This document shows, piece by piece, positions 51,977 through 62,975 of a stretch of 64,000 nt of DNA. The translations under genes and the position numbers were made by a program. Position 1 is the stretch's first letter, and every line of letters begins with the position of its first letter. The stretch is from Aquibacillus sediminis (GTDB taxonomy: Bacteria > Bacillota > Bacilli > Bacillales > Amphibacillaceae). Location of the stretch: positions 62,001 to 126,000 of the forward strand of contig NZ_SZNM01000006.1 of the NCBI RefSeq assembly GCF_005870085.1, given 5' to 3'. A model generated the notes under the pieces. That model did not search any database, was not told the DNA's origin, and saw only the letters and a program-made list of their open reading frames with translations.

Positions 51977-52130
51977 CCCGGTGCTATCGTCCGTAAGACT
52001 CGAACTTCAAAACAGAAAATGAGACGGAGATGTTAATATGGGAGTTAACACTTGGTTTCACCCCGAATGGTTAAACGAACACTCAGTGGGGGAGAGCAAA
52101 AAAACTACTGAGTGAAGTTTCACTTTTATT
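51977..52130 (+). repeat. Dispersed hairpin-ended repeat, copy D (most complete)
   Basis: Starts cccggtgctatcgtccgtaa, includes gacggagatgttaatatggg and caccccgaatggttaaac, and ends with a hairpin (cactcagtgg and tactgagtg, 52080-52114) and aagtttcacttttatt. It serves here as the reference copy. Confidence 0.88.
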
Positions 52131-52231
52131 ATGAAGTTTTCTATTATACTTAGTAGTTTGAATGGAGACAGTACATCGTTAATTCGAAAATTATTCTAAA
52201 TTGCCTTCAAAACGCTAAGGGGAGATGTGCC

Positions 52232-52651
52232 ATGTACCAAAAAATATTACTTGCTACTGATGGTTCTGAACATTCGAAAAGAGCTGCAGAAAATGCATTT
52301 CGTATTGCACAAACTAGTTCAGAGGCACAGGTTGAAATGGTATATGTAGTGGATGCCACTAAGGCAAAAACGGATGTTTTAACTAATTGGAATGCTGTTG
52401 ATGTAAATGATGTAAGAAAAAAGCAGTTAGATGAAGCAGAGAAATTAGCTAAAGAAATGGGTATTGATTATCAAGTGAAAATACTACATGGTGAACCAGG
52501 TCCTTCAATTGTTGACTATGCAAATAAGCATAACGTTGATGTCATTATTATTGGCAGCAGAGGACTCAATGGATTACAAGAGTTTGTGTTGGGAAGCGTC
52601 AGTCATAAGGTTGCGAAACGAGCGAATTGCCCCGTACTTATTGTCAAATAA
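52232..52651 (+). CDS. Universal stress protein UspA, second copy
   Basis: A 139-residue UspA protein with MYQKILLATDGSEHSKRAAE and the ATP-binding loop GSRGLNGLQEFVLGSVSHKV. Close relative of the gene at 40226. ATG after aagggga. It stands alone, following repeat copy D. The G-x2-G-x9-G-S signature marks an ATP-binding type; the stress signal it answers to is unknown. Confidence 0.92.
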   Translation: MYQKILLATDGSEHSKRAAENAFRIAQTSSEAQVEMVYVVDATKAKTDVLTNWNAVDVNDVRKKQLDEAEKLAKEMGIDYQVKILHGEPGPSIVDYANKHNVDVIIIGSRGLNGLQEFVLGSVSHKVAKRANCPVLIVK

Positions 52652-52843
52652 TAGGTATAATAGGGGTGTAAAAAGATCCGGCTTGTACAATGGAAATAGG
52701 TAACGAATAGAAGGATTCGTTACCGGGTATCTTGGTTGTATGCGTGATGAAGTTAACGGAGCTTGTCATTATTCTTTCAATACCTTTTTGATAAAATCTA
52801 ATGTTAAAAAATTTAATACATAACAAATAAGGAGAGTTTTTTT

Positions 52844-52969
52844 ATGATAGACAAGAAAGAATTATATCAAGAATTTGAAGACCGCAAACTACATGCTGAT
52901 CACAGCCAGCATGTAATAGGAACTTATTACAATCTGAACACTTCGCAATGGAGAATGTTTAAGCGATGA
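52844..52969 (+). CDS. 41-residue leader protein coupled to rnjA
   Basis: ATG at 52844 after a perfect aaggagag. Protein begins [20 protein letters not shown] and ends SQWRMFKR; polar, no membrane segment. Its stop overlaps the rnjA start by four bases (ATGA). In B. subtilis the gene before rnjA is rpoY (RNA polymerase epsilon, 69 residues), which this does not resemble. It may be a coupling leader or a small partner of RNase J. Not recognised. Confidence 0.65.
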   Translation: MIDKKELYQEFEDRKLHADHSQHVIGTYYNLNTSQWRMFKR

Positions 52970-54636
52970 AAGCTGTAAAAAATGATCAAACTGCAGTTTT
53001 TGCCTTAGGTGGATTGGGTGAAGTTGGGAAAAATACGTATGCTGTGCAATTCCAAGATGAGATCGTGCTTATAGATGCAGGGATTAAATTCCCTGAAGAT
53101 GAGTTGCTTGGAATTGATTACGTAATTCCGGATTACAGCTACCTAGTGCAAAATCAAGATAAAATAAAAGGACTATTTATCACCCATGGTCACGAGGATC
53201 ATATTGGCGGGATCCCATTTCTATTAAAAGAAATCAACATCCCAATTTATGCTGGAAAACTTGCGTTTGGATTGATCAAAAGTAAATTAGAAGAACACGG
53301 TCTATTACGAAACGCGGAACTTCACACCTTTAAAGAGGATGATGTAATAAAATTTCGAAAAACATCTGTCGCGTTTTTCAGAACGACACATAGTATTCCA
53401 GATTCATACGGCATAGTGGTCAAAACCCCTCCAGGTAATGTGGTTCATACTGGGGATTTTAAATTTGATTTTACACCAGTGGGTGAACCTGCCAATTTAA
53501 CGAAAATGGCTGAGATTGGTAAAGAGGGAGTGCTATGTTTATTATCAGATAGTACAAATAGTGAGGTCCCTGGATTTACCATGTCGGAACGCGTCGTGGG
53601 TGAAAGTATTAACGAAATTTTTAATCGAGATGAAACGGGAAGGATTATTTTTGCAACCTTTGCATCAAACATTTATCGATTGCAACAAGCTGTGGAAGCT
53701 TCTGTGAAGCATAATCGAAAAATAGCAGTGTTTGGTAGGAGTATGGAAAAATCTATTACAATTGGACAAGAACTAGGATATATTCGTGCTCCAAAAGATA
53801 CGTTTATTGATCACAATCAAATAAATCGTCTCCCAGCAAATGAGGTGACGATTCTATGTACAGGGTCTCAAGGTGAGCCAATGGCCGCACTTTCTCGAAT
53901 TGCGAACGGTACACACCGACAGATTCAACTCATTCCTGGCGATACGGTTGTGTTTTCTTCTTCACCAATCCCAGGAAATACCGTTAGTGTGAATAGAATT
54001 ATTAACAAGCTTTATCGAGCAGGTGCAGCGGTGATTCACGGTCCGTTAAATGATATCCATACATCAGGTCATGGCGGACAACAAGAACAGAAGCTGATGT
54101 TACAATTAATCAATCCAAAATTCTTCATGCCAATTCATGGGGAATATCGAATGTTAAAAGAGCATGCCAAACTAGCGCAAATGTCTGTTATGGATCCCGA
54201 AAATTGTTTCATAATGGATAATGGCGATGTACTTGCCCTCGGAAAAGATCACGCATCGATTGCAGGCAAAATACCATCAGGAGCGATCTATGTAGATGGA
54301 AGCGGCATAGGGGATATAGGTAATATTGTGCTAAGAGATCGACGAATTCTGTCTGAACAAGGGTTAGTAATGGTTGTTGTAACGATTAATATGAAGGAAT
54401 TTAAGATTGCCTCAGGACCTGACATCATCTCAAGAGGTTTTGTTTATATGAGGGAATCAGGAGATCTTATCAAAGAAGCTCAAAAAATCGTTTCAGTACA
54501 TCTAGAAAAAGTGATGGAAAGGCGTACGACACAGTGGTCTGAAATTAAAAATGAAATTACAGATACGATCGCACCGTTCCTTTATGACAAAACAAAACGT
54601 AGGCCAATGATTTTGCCTATTATAATGGAAGTTTAA
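52966..54636 (+). CDS. rnjA: Ribonuclease J1-type (RnjA)
   Basis: Metallo-beta-lactamase/beta-CASP RNase with 5'-3' exo and endonuclease activity. Zinc motif [10 protein letters not shown] near residues 72-81, [17 protein letters not shown], and [13 protein letters not shown] and PIHGEYRML. The N-terminus [20 protein letters not shown] and the C-terminal [12 protein letters not shown] match J1 very closely over 556 residues. Missing rpoY upstream raises the chance that this is a second J1-like paralogue. Confidence 0.94.
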   Translation: MKAVKNDQTAVFALGGLGEVGKNTYAVQFQDEIVLIDAGIKFPEDELLGIDYVIPDYSYLVQNQDKIKGLFITHGHEDHIGGIPFLLKEINIPIYAGKLAFGLIKSKLEEHGLLRNAELHTFKEDDVIKFRKTSVAFFRTTHSIPDSYGIVVKTPPGNVVHTGDFKFDFTPVGEPANLTKMAEIGKEGVLCLLSDSTNSEVPGFTMSERVVGESINEIFNRDETGRIIFATFASNIYRLQQAVEASVKHNRKIAVFGRSMEKSITIGQELGYIRAPKDTFIDHNQINRLPANEVTILCTGSQGEPMAALSRIANGTHRQIQLIPGDTVVFSSSPIPGNTVSVNRIINKLYRAGAAVIHGPLNDIHTSGHGGQQEQKLMLQLINPKFFMPIHGEYRMLKEHAKLAQMSVMDPENCFIMDNGDVLALGKDHASIAGKIPSGAIYVDGSGIGDIGNIVLRDRRILSEQGLVMVVVTINMKEFKIASGPDIISRGFVYMRESGDLIKEAQKIVSVHLEKVMERRTTQWSEIKNEITDTIAPFLYDKTKRRPMILPIIMEV

Positions 54637-54703
54637 TGAAAAATTTCTAATGTGTAGGGGAAATAGAGAACGCTATTTGAATCTTTTCCCTCAATCATAT
54701 ATT

Positions 54704-54745
54704 CAAATAGAAAGAGAGTAGCAATTGCTACTCTCTTTCTATTTG
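54704..54745. terminator. Perfect palindromic bidirectional terminator
   Basis: A 42-base perfect inverted repeat centred at 54724/54725, with A/T flanks caaatagaaagagag and ctctctttctatttg. It stops rnjA and, from the opposite side, the sstT gene. Confidence 0.88.
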
Positions 54746-54751
54746 GCACGT

Positions 54752-56014
54752 TTAAGCCTTTTTTTCCAAATGTGAATCGCTGGCATGAATACTGATTTCT
54801 TTTCCTTCTTTACGCCTTTTTCTATATTCAGCTGTTGCTGTGAAAATAACGTCAGAGGAAGAATTAAGTGCTGTTTCACAAGAATCCTGTAAAATCCCGA
54901 CAACAAAACCAACAGCAACGACCTGCATCGCAATTTCATTTGGAATTCCAAATAAACTAGATGCTAAAGGGATAAGAAGTAGCGATCCACCTGCTACCCC
55001 AGATGCGCCAGTAGCGGATACAGCTGATAGAACACAAAGGAGAAGGGCAGTTCCAAAATCAACTGGAATATCAAGTGTATTTACTGCTGCAAGAGTTAAC
55101 ACAGAAATGGTAACGGCTGCACCTGACATATTGATCGTAGCGCCTAATGGAATCGATACGGAATACGTATCTTTATCTAAATTTAACTTTTCGCATAAAC
55201 GCATATTAACTGGAATGTTAGCAGCTGAGCTACGTGTAAAGAATGCTGTAATAGCACTTTCCCTTAAAGCTTTAAAGACGAGTGGATAAGGGTTCTTACG
55301 AATCGAAATAAATACAATAATCGGATTGATTACAAGGGCGATAAAGAGCATACAACCGAGTAAAACAGCTAGTAATTTTCCGTAACCCAGCAAGGCAGAA
55401 AGTCCATTTGACGCGATTGCATCAAACACAAGCCCCATAATTCCAATCGGTGCTAGATTAATCACCCATTTCACTATTTGAGAGATGGCGTTTGAAAAGC
55501 TAGCAAGCATATCTTTCGTACTGTCACTAGCATTTTTTAATGCGACACCAAGCAGTACTGCCCATGTAAGTATGCCGATATAGTTTGCATTTAATAAAGC
55601 GTCTACTGGATTATCCACGATATTTAACAGTAATGTTTGAATTACTTCAACAATTCCGCCGGGTGGTGTCAGGCCTTCCGCACTTGTACCAAGTGATAAA
55701 TTTACGGGAAATAGAAAGGTAGCACCAACTGCGATAAAACCAGCTGAAAGTGTACTAATAGCATAAAGCCCAATAATCGACTTTATATTCGTTTGTTGAC
55801 CGCTCTTATGCATGGAAATGGCTGACATCACTAACAATAAGACTAGTATTGGTGCAACTGCCTCTAATGCTCCTACAAATAACGAACCAAAAATTGTTAT
55901 CCATTTTGCTTGATCAGGGATGGTAATAGCTAATAAGATACCGATAATAATGCCAATTAGGATTCGCTTTACTAGGCTAATTTGATTCCATCTACGTATT
56001 AAGTTTTTCATCAT
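54752..56014 (-). CDS. sstT: Sodium:serine/threonine symporter SstT
   Basis: A 420-residue dicarboxylate/amino acid:cation symporter family protein with eight or more helices. N-terminus [19 protein letters not shown] and the conserved re-entrant region [19 protein letters not shown], plus [16 protein letters not shown], are typical of SstT. The C-terminal tail is charged. Predicted role is serine and threonine uptake driven by sodium. Start ATG after ggaggga. Confidence 0.88.
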   Translation of the reverse strand: MMKNLIRRWNQISLVKRILIGIIIGILLAITIPDQAKWITIFGSLFVGALEAVAPILVLLLVMSAISMHKSGQQTNIKSIIGLYAISTLSAGFIAVGATFLFPVNLSLGTSAEGLTPPGGIVEVIQTLLLNIVDNPVDALLNANYIGILTWAVLLGVALKNASDSTKDMLASFSNAISQIVKWVINLAPIGIMGLVFDAIASNGLSALLGYGKLLAVLLGCMLFIALVINPIIVFISIRKNPYPLVFKALRESAITAFFTRSSAANIPVNMRLCEKLNLDKDTYSVSIPLGATINMSGAAVTISVLTLAAVNTLDIPVDFGTALLLCVLSAVSATGASGVAGGSLLLIPLASSLFGIPNEIAMQVVAVGFVVGILQDSCETALNSSSDVIFTATAEYRKRRKEGKEISIHASDSHLEKKA

Positions 56015-56565
56015 TTTCCCTCCGTTTTATGCTGACCCGTTACTAATAGAAATAGGAGTTTCTATTATAGGAAGACAGTTGTATTCTAGATATGTACATA
56101 TGTCAGTTTAACACGAATATTGTAAATTATTAAATAACTAAATATTACCAATATTAGGAATATCCCCGGGCGGTATCGTGCGAGTAGGACTTACCGAATA
56201 GAATCAATCCGCTATTGGTTGTTCACCTTTCTCTTTTAGAAATGAGGGAAACTTCTTCCAGTAATGGATGATAACCTATCAGATAATGAATTATCTTGTC
56301 AATTATTTGAAAGGGGAACGGTGTGATCAAGTCTCCACACATGTTGAGTTACTATCGTTATATATTTTTTAGCTATTGTATCACATGAAGTTACACATTG
56401 TTACATTCTTGAAACAAATTACTTTTCATGTTTCTAGCCACTAGATATTATTCAGATATTTACTTATAAGGAAATGATCGTTATCATGTTCAATATTGAC
56501 AATGTTATAAGTTTAGGATAGAACGAAATACTAGTAAAACAGATAAATGAATCGGAGGTTAATAA
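56015..56565. other. Gap between sstT and the GH1 gene
   Basis: No gene is seen. A degenerate trace of the dispersed repeat (ccccgggcggtatcgtgcga) starts near 56164. A likely promoter lies at 56496-56524: TTGACA, 17 bases, tagaac; it should drive the glycosidase gene. Confidence 0.45.
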
Positions 56566-58002
<1,437 letters not shown>

Positions 58003-58478
58003 TGTTGCTGTGAGGAGTAAGCAATTAGGACATTTAATCCGCTATTTTAGGTGAAAACCGCTGATTTAGTGGTGCTACGGACATATGATGCGTTATTTTT
58101 CAAAAAAGACTCAAAATGCTGTCATTTTCATTAAATAAGGAACTAAATGTCTGTCATTCCCTTAGAATGAATGGCAGCTTTTTGTGCGAATAAGGTATTA
58201 GATGTTCGTGAAAAATCAATACAGGGGATTCACAGCAGAAAGCACCAACGTCAAAAAGCTCAGAATTCAATCTGGGCTTTTTTATTGTCAGGAAATTATA
58301 AAAGTGTGCCGCTGTGGATACTAATTGCAGTGCAAGCCACGTCCGCGAAGCGCTAAAGCTGTAGCGCAACTTCCCTCACCTCTTGATTTTTGTAGTTTTC
58401 GAGAATCAGCCGAGAGAACTTATCGCGGTAGATTCAAGAGGATTATAATATATGGTTAATGGAATCTATATGGATAGT
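58003..58478. repeat. Repeat-like gap after the GH1 gene with two hairpins
   Basis: Contains ggacatttaatccgctatttt and ggaactaaatgtctgtc, shared with 27297-27530 and 1-100. The terminator at 58151-58183 has arms ctgtcattc and gaatggcag then cttttt. A second hairpin at 58253-58283 has aaaagctcaga with tctgggctttt plus T run. A dyad agcgcta/tagcgc lies near 58350-58366. No gene seen. Confidence 0.55.
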
Positions 58479-58547
58479 CCTAGATCGTGATCTAGGAGAG
58501 ACAAGAGAAAAAGGGTTGCTTATATAAGCAAATTATTATATAGTAAT
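58479..58547. promoter_or_regulatory. ars control region with palindromes
   Basis: CCTAGATC-GT-GATCTAGG at 58479-58496 is an 18-base inverted repeat. TTGCTTATATAAGCAA at 58516-58531 is a perfect 16-base palindrome, followed by attattatatagtaat, a near-palindrome with -10-like text. The 16-base palindrome overlapping a possible promoter is the better candidate for the ArsR operator. Confidence 0.55.
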
Positions 58548-58574
58548 AAGCAGATAAACATGGAGGTGCTCTGT

Positions 58575-58919
58575 ATGGTGAAAACATCAATAGAAATGGA
58601 TAAAGCGGCAATGGTATTAAAATTGTTGGGAGATAAAACTCGGCTAACAATGGTGAAGCTTTTGGAAAATAATGATTGTTGTGTTTGTGAATTTGTTGAA
58701 ATATTCCAGGCAAGTCAACCATCTATCAGTCAGCACCTTCGAAAATTAAGAGATGTTGGCTTAGTGAAAGAGGAAAGAAGAGGACAGTGGATTTTTTATT
58801 CGATTAATCAAGATAATGCTTACTATCCGTTTGTCGAACACATTCTCAAGCAAGTCCCTAATCAAGATCATAAGTTAAAAGAATTGGAAGCAAACGGAAC
58901 ACGGATTACGTGTTGTTAA
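58575..58919 (+). CDS. arsR: Arsenical resistance repressor ArsR
   Basis: Winged-HTH metal sensor, 114 residues. The metal site in the DNA-binding region reads [12 protein letters not shown] (CVC) and the recognition helix [21 protein letters not shown] second Cys pair ends the protein (ITCC). ATG at 58575 follows ggaggtg; a frame extension to 58560 puts the ribosome site inside. Expected to release the operator on arsenite or antimonite binding. Confidence 0.93.
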   Translation: MVKTSIEMDKAAMVLKLLGDKTRLTMVKLLENNDCCVCEFVEIFQASQPSISQHLRKLRDVGLVKEERRGQWIFYSINQDNAYYPFVEHILKQVPNQDHKLKELEANGTRITCC

Positions 58920-58935
58920 TAGGAGGAGGATATTT

Positions 58936-60234
58936 TTGACATCATCAGTTATACTCGCATCGATTATTTTCTTGGCAACGCTAGTTCTCGTGATTTGGCA
59001 GCCAAAAGGCTTGTCGATTGGATGGTCTGCATGTGGTGGGGCGATTCTTGCATTACTAGTAGGTGTCGTAGGATTTAACGATGTCATCGAAGTAACAGGC
59101 ATTGTATGGAATGCAACGCTTGCTTTTGTGGCTATTATTCTTATTTCATTAATTTTAGATGAGATTGGATTCTTTGAATGGGCTGCCCTACATATGGCCC
59201 GAGCAGCCAAAGGACATGGTATTAAGATGTTCGTTTATGTCAGTTTATTAGGTGCCGTTGTGGCCGCGTTTTTCGCAAATGACGGGGCGGCATTAATTTT
59301 GACACCGATCGTGCTGGCGATGGTGCGTAACTTGAACTTTCAAGAAAAAATGGTATTTCCGTTTATAATGGCGAGTGGTTTTATCGCTGATACAACTTCA
59401 TTACCACTAGTGGTAAGTAACTTGGTAAACATTGTATCTGCGGATTTCTTTAACATCGGTTTTGTTGAGTATGCATCACGAATGATTATTCCAAACTTGT
59501 TCTCACTTGCGGCAACGATTTTGGTGTTATTAATTTATTTTAGAAAAAGTATTCCAAGAAACTATGATTTTACGCAATTAAAGGATCCTGCTGAAGCAAT
59601 ACGAGACACGAAAATGTTTCGGTTATCGTGGTATGTACTTGGCGTGTTGTTAATTGGTTATTTTATTAGTGAGTTCATCATGCTTCCTGTATCAATTGTT
59701 GCAGGTGTGATTGCAATATTCTTTTTAATCATGGCGCGAAACAGTAAGGCTGTTAATACAAAGGCGGTAGTAAAAGGTGCGCCGTGGGATATAGTCTTTT
59801 TCTCGATTGGGATGTATGTGGTTGTGTTTGGACTGCGAAATGCCGGACTAACAGATGTGTTGGCATCCGTCATCCAAGCTAGTGCAGAACAAGGTTTATT
59901 TGTCGCTACTGTTGCGATGGGATTCATTGCAGCAATTTTGTCTTCGATAATGAATAACATGCCAACTGTCATGATTGATGCGATTGCAATCGCTGAAACG
60001 GATACATCTGGTGTGATCAGAGAAGCACTGATTTATGCCAACGTAATTGGTTCTGACTTAGGACCGAAAATCACTCCAATTGGTTCCTTAGCTACTTTAT
60101 TGTGGCTCCATGTCTTATCACAAAAGGGAGTTAAAATTTCTTGGGGAACGTATTTTAAGACAGGGATTATCTTAACGATTCCTATCCTATTTATTACATT
60201 GATAGGACTTTATCTAACACTACTAATACTTTAA
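58936..60234 (+). CDS. arsB: Arsenite efflux transporter ArsB
   Basis: ArsB-type permease of 432 residues with about twelve helices. Contains [37 protein letters not shown] and [15 protein letters not shown], typical of the ArsB/NhaD superfamily. TTG start at 58936 after aggaggagga. Removes arsenite from the cytoplasm; paired with ArsC it deals with arsenate. Confidence 0.94.
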   Translation: MTSSVILASIIFLATLVLVIWQPKGLSIGWSACGGAILALLVGVVGFNDVIEVTGIVWNATLAFVAIILISLILDEIGFFEWAALHMARAAKGHGIKMFVYVSLLGAVVAAFFANDGAALILTPIVLAMVRNLNFQEKMVFPFIMASGFIADTTSLPLVVSNLVNIVSADFFNIGFVEYASRMIIPNLFSLAATILVLLIYFRKSIPRNYDFTQLKDPAEAIRDTKMFRLSWYVLGVLLIGYFISEFIMLPVSIVAGVIAIFFLIMARNSKAVNTKAVVKGAPWDIVFFSIGMYVVVFGLRNAGLTDVLASVIQASAEQGLFVATVAMGFIAAILSSIMNNMPTVMIDAIAIAETDTSGVIREALIYANVIGSDLGPKITPIGSLATLLWLHVLSQKGVKISWGTYFKTGIILTIPILFITLIGLYLTLLIL

Positions 60235-60253
60235 AAAAAGGGGACAATCAGTT

Positions 60254-60673
60254 ATGACTAAAAAAACAATTTATTTCTTATGTACCGGAAACTCTTGCAG
60301 AAGCCAAATGGCAGAAGGGTGGGGAAAACAACATCTAGGTGATGAATGGGAAGTGTATAGTGCTGGAATCGAGGCACATGGATTAAATCCAAATGCAGTC
60401 AAAGCAATGAATGAAGTAGATATTGATATATCGAATCAAAAATCTGAAATCATTGATCCGGATATTTTAAAAAATGCGACGTTAGCCGTAACGTTATGTG
60501 GAGATGCAAAAGATAAGTGTCCTGTCACACCACCAAACGTAAAACGGGAACATTGGGGATTTGACGACCCAGCTAAAGCGGAAGGAACAGACGAAGAGAA
60601 ATGGGCTGTTTTTCAGCGTGTACGTGATGAGATTGGTGAGCGGATTAAACGATTTGCGGAAACGGGTGAGTAA
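60254..60673 (+). CDS. arsC: Arsenate reductase ArsC, thioredoxin-coupled
   Basis: A 139-residue low-molecular-weight phosphatase-fold reductase. The P-loop is [10 protein letters not shown] (nucleophile Cys10), with the redox relay Cys82 and Cys89 in [14 protein letters not shown]. This is the thioredoxin-dependent type found in Gram-positives. ATG after aaaagggga. Converts arsenate to arsenite for ArsB. Confidence 0.96.
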   Translation: MTKKTIYFLCTGNSCRSQMAEGWGKQHLGDEWEVYSAGIEAHGLNPNAVKAMNEVDIDISNQKSEIIDPDILKNATLAVTLCGDAKDKCPVTPPNVKREHWGFDDPAKAEGTDEEKWAVFQRVRDEIGERIKRFAETGE

Positions 60674-60730
60674 GGCCGTGTCAGATCAGGAGTGAATTAA
60701 TAGGACCCACCTAAAACACATAGTCAACAA

Positions 60731-60776
60731 AAAAAATACGGGCAGATACAACATTAGTATCTGTCCGTATTTTTTT
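60731..60776 (+). terminator. Terminator after arsC
   Basis: Arms aaaatacgggcagatac and gtatctgtccgtatttt (one G-U pair) with a seven-base loop and a T run. Confidence 0.9.
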
Positions 60777-60882
60777 GTGGATGACAAATTTTCGGAAAAG
60801 GAAATATTAAGCTAAAAGTTACCTGATCGCACAGCATGTATTTAGACGTAAAAAAGCTAACTCATATAACAGATATATTGTG

Positions 60883-60888
60883 TATAAT
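60883..60888 (+). promoter_or_regulatory. Possible -10 box for crcB genes
   Basis: TATAAT at 60883-60888 with no clear -35. The 294-base gap before crcB (60674-60967) shows no fluoride-riboswitch pattern that I can recognise. Confidence 0.35.
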
Positions 60889-60967
60889 GGTTATTGTGAA
60901 AAACAATAAATCTTTGATCATTAGAAGCACTTTAAATAAAAAAGTCACCCTAACACAGGAGGATTAT

Positions 60968-61342
60968 ATGGTTTATCTTTTAATCGGCTTAGCCGGTGCA
61001 TTAGGCGCAATGCTACGGTACATGGTTGGAATCACTTTATGGACAGACAGTATCTTTCCATTTGCCACATTAACTGTTAATCTACTAGGAAGTTTTCTAT
61101 TAGCTTGGCTAACAACTGCCTTATTCAAAAGGATTTCTATTTCGCCGATGCTAGCTAGTGCAATTGGCACAGGCTTTGTCGGTTCGTTTACAACGTTCTC
61201 AACTTTAAGTGTGGAGACGGTTGAGATGATGACAAATGGACATGCTATCCTGGCGATTTTATATGTTGCGATTAGTATTATAGGTGGAATGTTTATGAGT
61301 CGTATCGGTTTTAAAGTAAGTAGAGAGGGAGAAGGGATATGA
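60968..61342 (+). CDS. crcB: Fluoride channel CrcB/FluC, first copy
   Basis: A 124-residue four-helix fluoride exporter. Conserved Asn in ATLTVNLLGSFLL and the phenylalanine-box GTGFVGSFTTFSTLS. ATG at 60968 is seven bases after cacaggagg; the longer frame from 60836 has no ribosome site. Paired with the next gene by ATGA overlap. Confidence 0.93.
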   Translation: MVYLLIGLAGALGAMLRYMVGITLWTDSIFPFATLTVNLLGSFLLAWLTTALFKRISISPMLASAIGTGFVGSFTTFSTLSVETVEMMTNGHAILAILYVAISIIGGMFMSRIGFKVSREGEGI

Positions 61343-61701
61343 CACTATTCAATCTAGTTTTAGTCGGAATAGGTGGCTTTGCTGGAGCTATTGCCCGTTT
61401 TACAGTGAGCAAGTCTTTAAATAATTCTTCAACAACTATGCCAATTGGGACTCTTGCTGTAAATATATTAGGGTCTTTCTTGCTTGGGCTAATAACAGGT
61501 ATGCAAGCAAATGAAGCAATTATTTTGTTAGTTGGGACTGGCTTTTTAGGAGCATTTACAACGTTCTCTACATTTAAGTTAGAAGTCATACAAATACATT
61601 TTAAACAATACAAAAAAGCATTGATTACATATATTTTACTCACTTATGGAGTGGGGATTGTTATGTCGTTTATTGGATATGTAGTGGGGAGGTTGTTTTA
61701 A
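61339..61701 (+). CDS. crcB2: Fluoride channel CrcB/FluC, second copy
   Basis: A 120-residue homologue: VNILGSFLLGLITGMQA and GTGFLGAFTTFSTFKLE. Starts within the stop of the first copy. In such tandem pairs the two proteins may form heterodimers or two homodimers; the sequences differ, so a heterodimer is plausible. Confidence 0.93.
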   Translation: MTLFNLVLVGIGGFAGAIARFTVSKSLNNSSTTMPIGTLAVNILGSFLLGLITGMQANEAIILLVGTGFLGAFTTFSTFKLEVIQIHFKQYKKALITYILLTYGVGIVMSFIGYVVGRLF

Positions 61702-61702
61702 T

Positions 61703-61855
61703 CCCAGTGAAACCGTCCGTAACACTCCCACCTCAAACCTGAAATAAAACGTGGATGTTTATGTGGAAGTGAACGGTCGTTAAACCCCGATTGGTTCAAC
61801 TAACATTCAGTGGGAAGAGCAAAAGCCCCCCACCGATTGAAGTTTCTCTTTATAA
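61703..61855 (+). repeat. Dispersed hairpin-ended repeat, copy E
   Basis: Complete copy: cccagtgaaaccgtccgtaa, ctcccacctcaaacc, cgattggttcaactaacatt, cagtgggaagagcaaaagcc and gattgaagtttctcttta. It starts one base after the crcB2 stop, so its end hairpin may serve as terminator. The rest of 61856-62172 shows no gene; tacaat near 62124 may be a -10 box for the LytTR gene. Confidence 0.85.
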
Positions 61856-62172
61856 GAAGGCTGTTTTTTAAATATTGTTGTTTTGTCATAGAAAACATAA
61901 ACTGCGAGGTAACTTTTACTGGATGTAACCTTCTGATCTGAATTGGATGTAATAATAGGTTCAATAGAATTGGGATTTCGAAATTCGTCGGAAAAGAACC
62001 TATCACGACAGTTCCATCGACAATAAGACCTCGGAAGTGTCGAGAGAGCGTGGTGTATTTCCGTAGTGCTAGATTACCACTCATTCCAACAATGCTATCA
62101 CATGCTAAATTATGTAGATGATAGTACAATAGAATTAACTAGGAATTAGCAAAAAAAGAAGGGTGATCAGGT

Positions 62173-62817
62173 ATGGAGGGGTTGTCATTACATTCTCTTT
62201 TAGATGTCATGGTCGAATTGTTTTCTGATGAGATATCGATTGCTGTTTCCAATACAACGGAATATGTTTATTATTGTCCTAGTAAACGTATAAACTTAAA
62301 AATCGAACCAGGAGATCCAGTAAAAGAAGGAACCATTGCGCATAAAGCCTTATCTTCTGGACAAAAGGTGTCAGAACTTATTGATCGTGATGTATTTGGG
62401 ATTCCTTATCACGGGATGGCTGTTCCGTTTTATAACCATGAGAAATTGGAAGGGTGCGTGACGGCTATTTATCCAGCCTTAACGGATGGTGCGTCTGTTG
62501 TAACGATTAAAACTGAGGATGGATGGAAGCCAATACCATTTGTAGATGTTAGTTATATTGAAGTTCATAATCGTAAAACATATGTACACACGAATGAGTA
62601 CGTAGGGAGTCACAAACATACATTACAAGAGTTTGAATATATCTTACCGCGACATTCATTTGTACGTTGCCATCGTTCGTTTATTGTAAATGTTCATGCT
62701 ATTAAACATATTTATCCAGATACCCATTCAACATTTGTACTTGAAATGGAGAATGGTGTGCAAATCCCTGTTAGTCAATCTTATTCGAGTTATTTTAGAA
62801 AATTGTTGGGTTTTTAG
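62173..62817 (+). CDS. LytTR-domain transcription regulator with N-terminal sensor
   Basis: A 214-residue protein. The N-terminal part (about 1-100) looks like a GAF/PAS-like sensor (ISIAVSNTTEYVYYCPS, GTIAHKALSSGQKVSELI). The C-terminal LytTR DNA-binding domain (about 115-212) has FVDVSYIEVHNRKTYVH and LPRHSFVRCHRSFIVNV. No receiver domain, so not a classical two-component regulator. It stands 158 bases before the CoA-transferase gene, which it probably controls. ATG after aaggg. Confidence 0.88.
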   Translation: MEGLSLHSLLDVMVELFSDEISIAVSNTTEYVYYCPSKRINLKIEPGDPVKEGTIAHKALSSGQKVSELIDRDVFGIPYHGMAVPFYNHEKLEGCVTAIYPALTDGASVVTIKTEDGWKPIPFVDVSYIEVHNRKTYVHTNEYVGSHKHTLQEFEYILPRHSFVRCHRSFIVNVHAIKHIYPDTHSTFVLEMENGVQIPVSQSYSSYFRKLLGF

Positions 62818-62899
62818 GTGAAAAACGTTCCGTTCACATTTCAGACACATAAATCGCATTAATGGCTTGGAATTTCTGTTTTGTCAAAATATTCTCTCT

Positions 62900-62943
62900 T
62901 TTACACGAGATTATCTCTTGTGTTAATCCCTTTACGTTATAAT
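62900..62943 (+). promoter_or_regulatory. Promoter and dyad before the CoA-transferase gene
   Basis: TATAAT at 62938-62943 lacks a good -35, as expected for an activated promoter. The imperfect dyad ttacacgaga / tctcttgtgttaa at about 62901-62926 overlaps the -35 position and may be an operator. Confidence 0.45.
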
Positions 62944-62975
62944 GAGCACAAACAGACAAGGAAAGAGGGATACGT

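Noticed and set aside
56470-56492. Fur box before the GH1 gene (atgatcgttatcat)
   Set aside because: Only a partial match to the 19-base Fur consensus, and no iron-related gene follows.
60674-60967. Fluoride riboswitch before crcB
   Set aside because: I could not find the conserved ggcgatg-like and gcctga-like elements; only a -10 box is visible.
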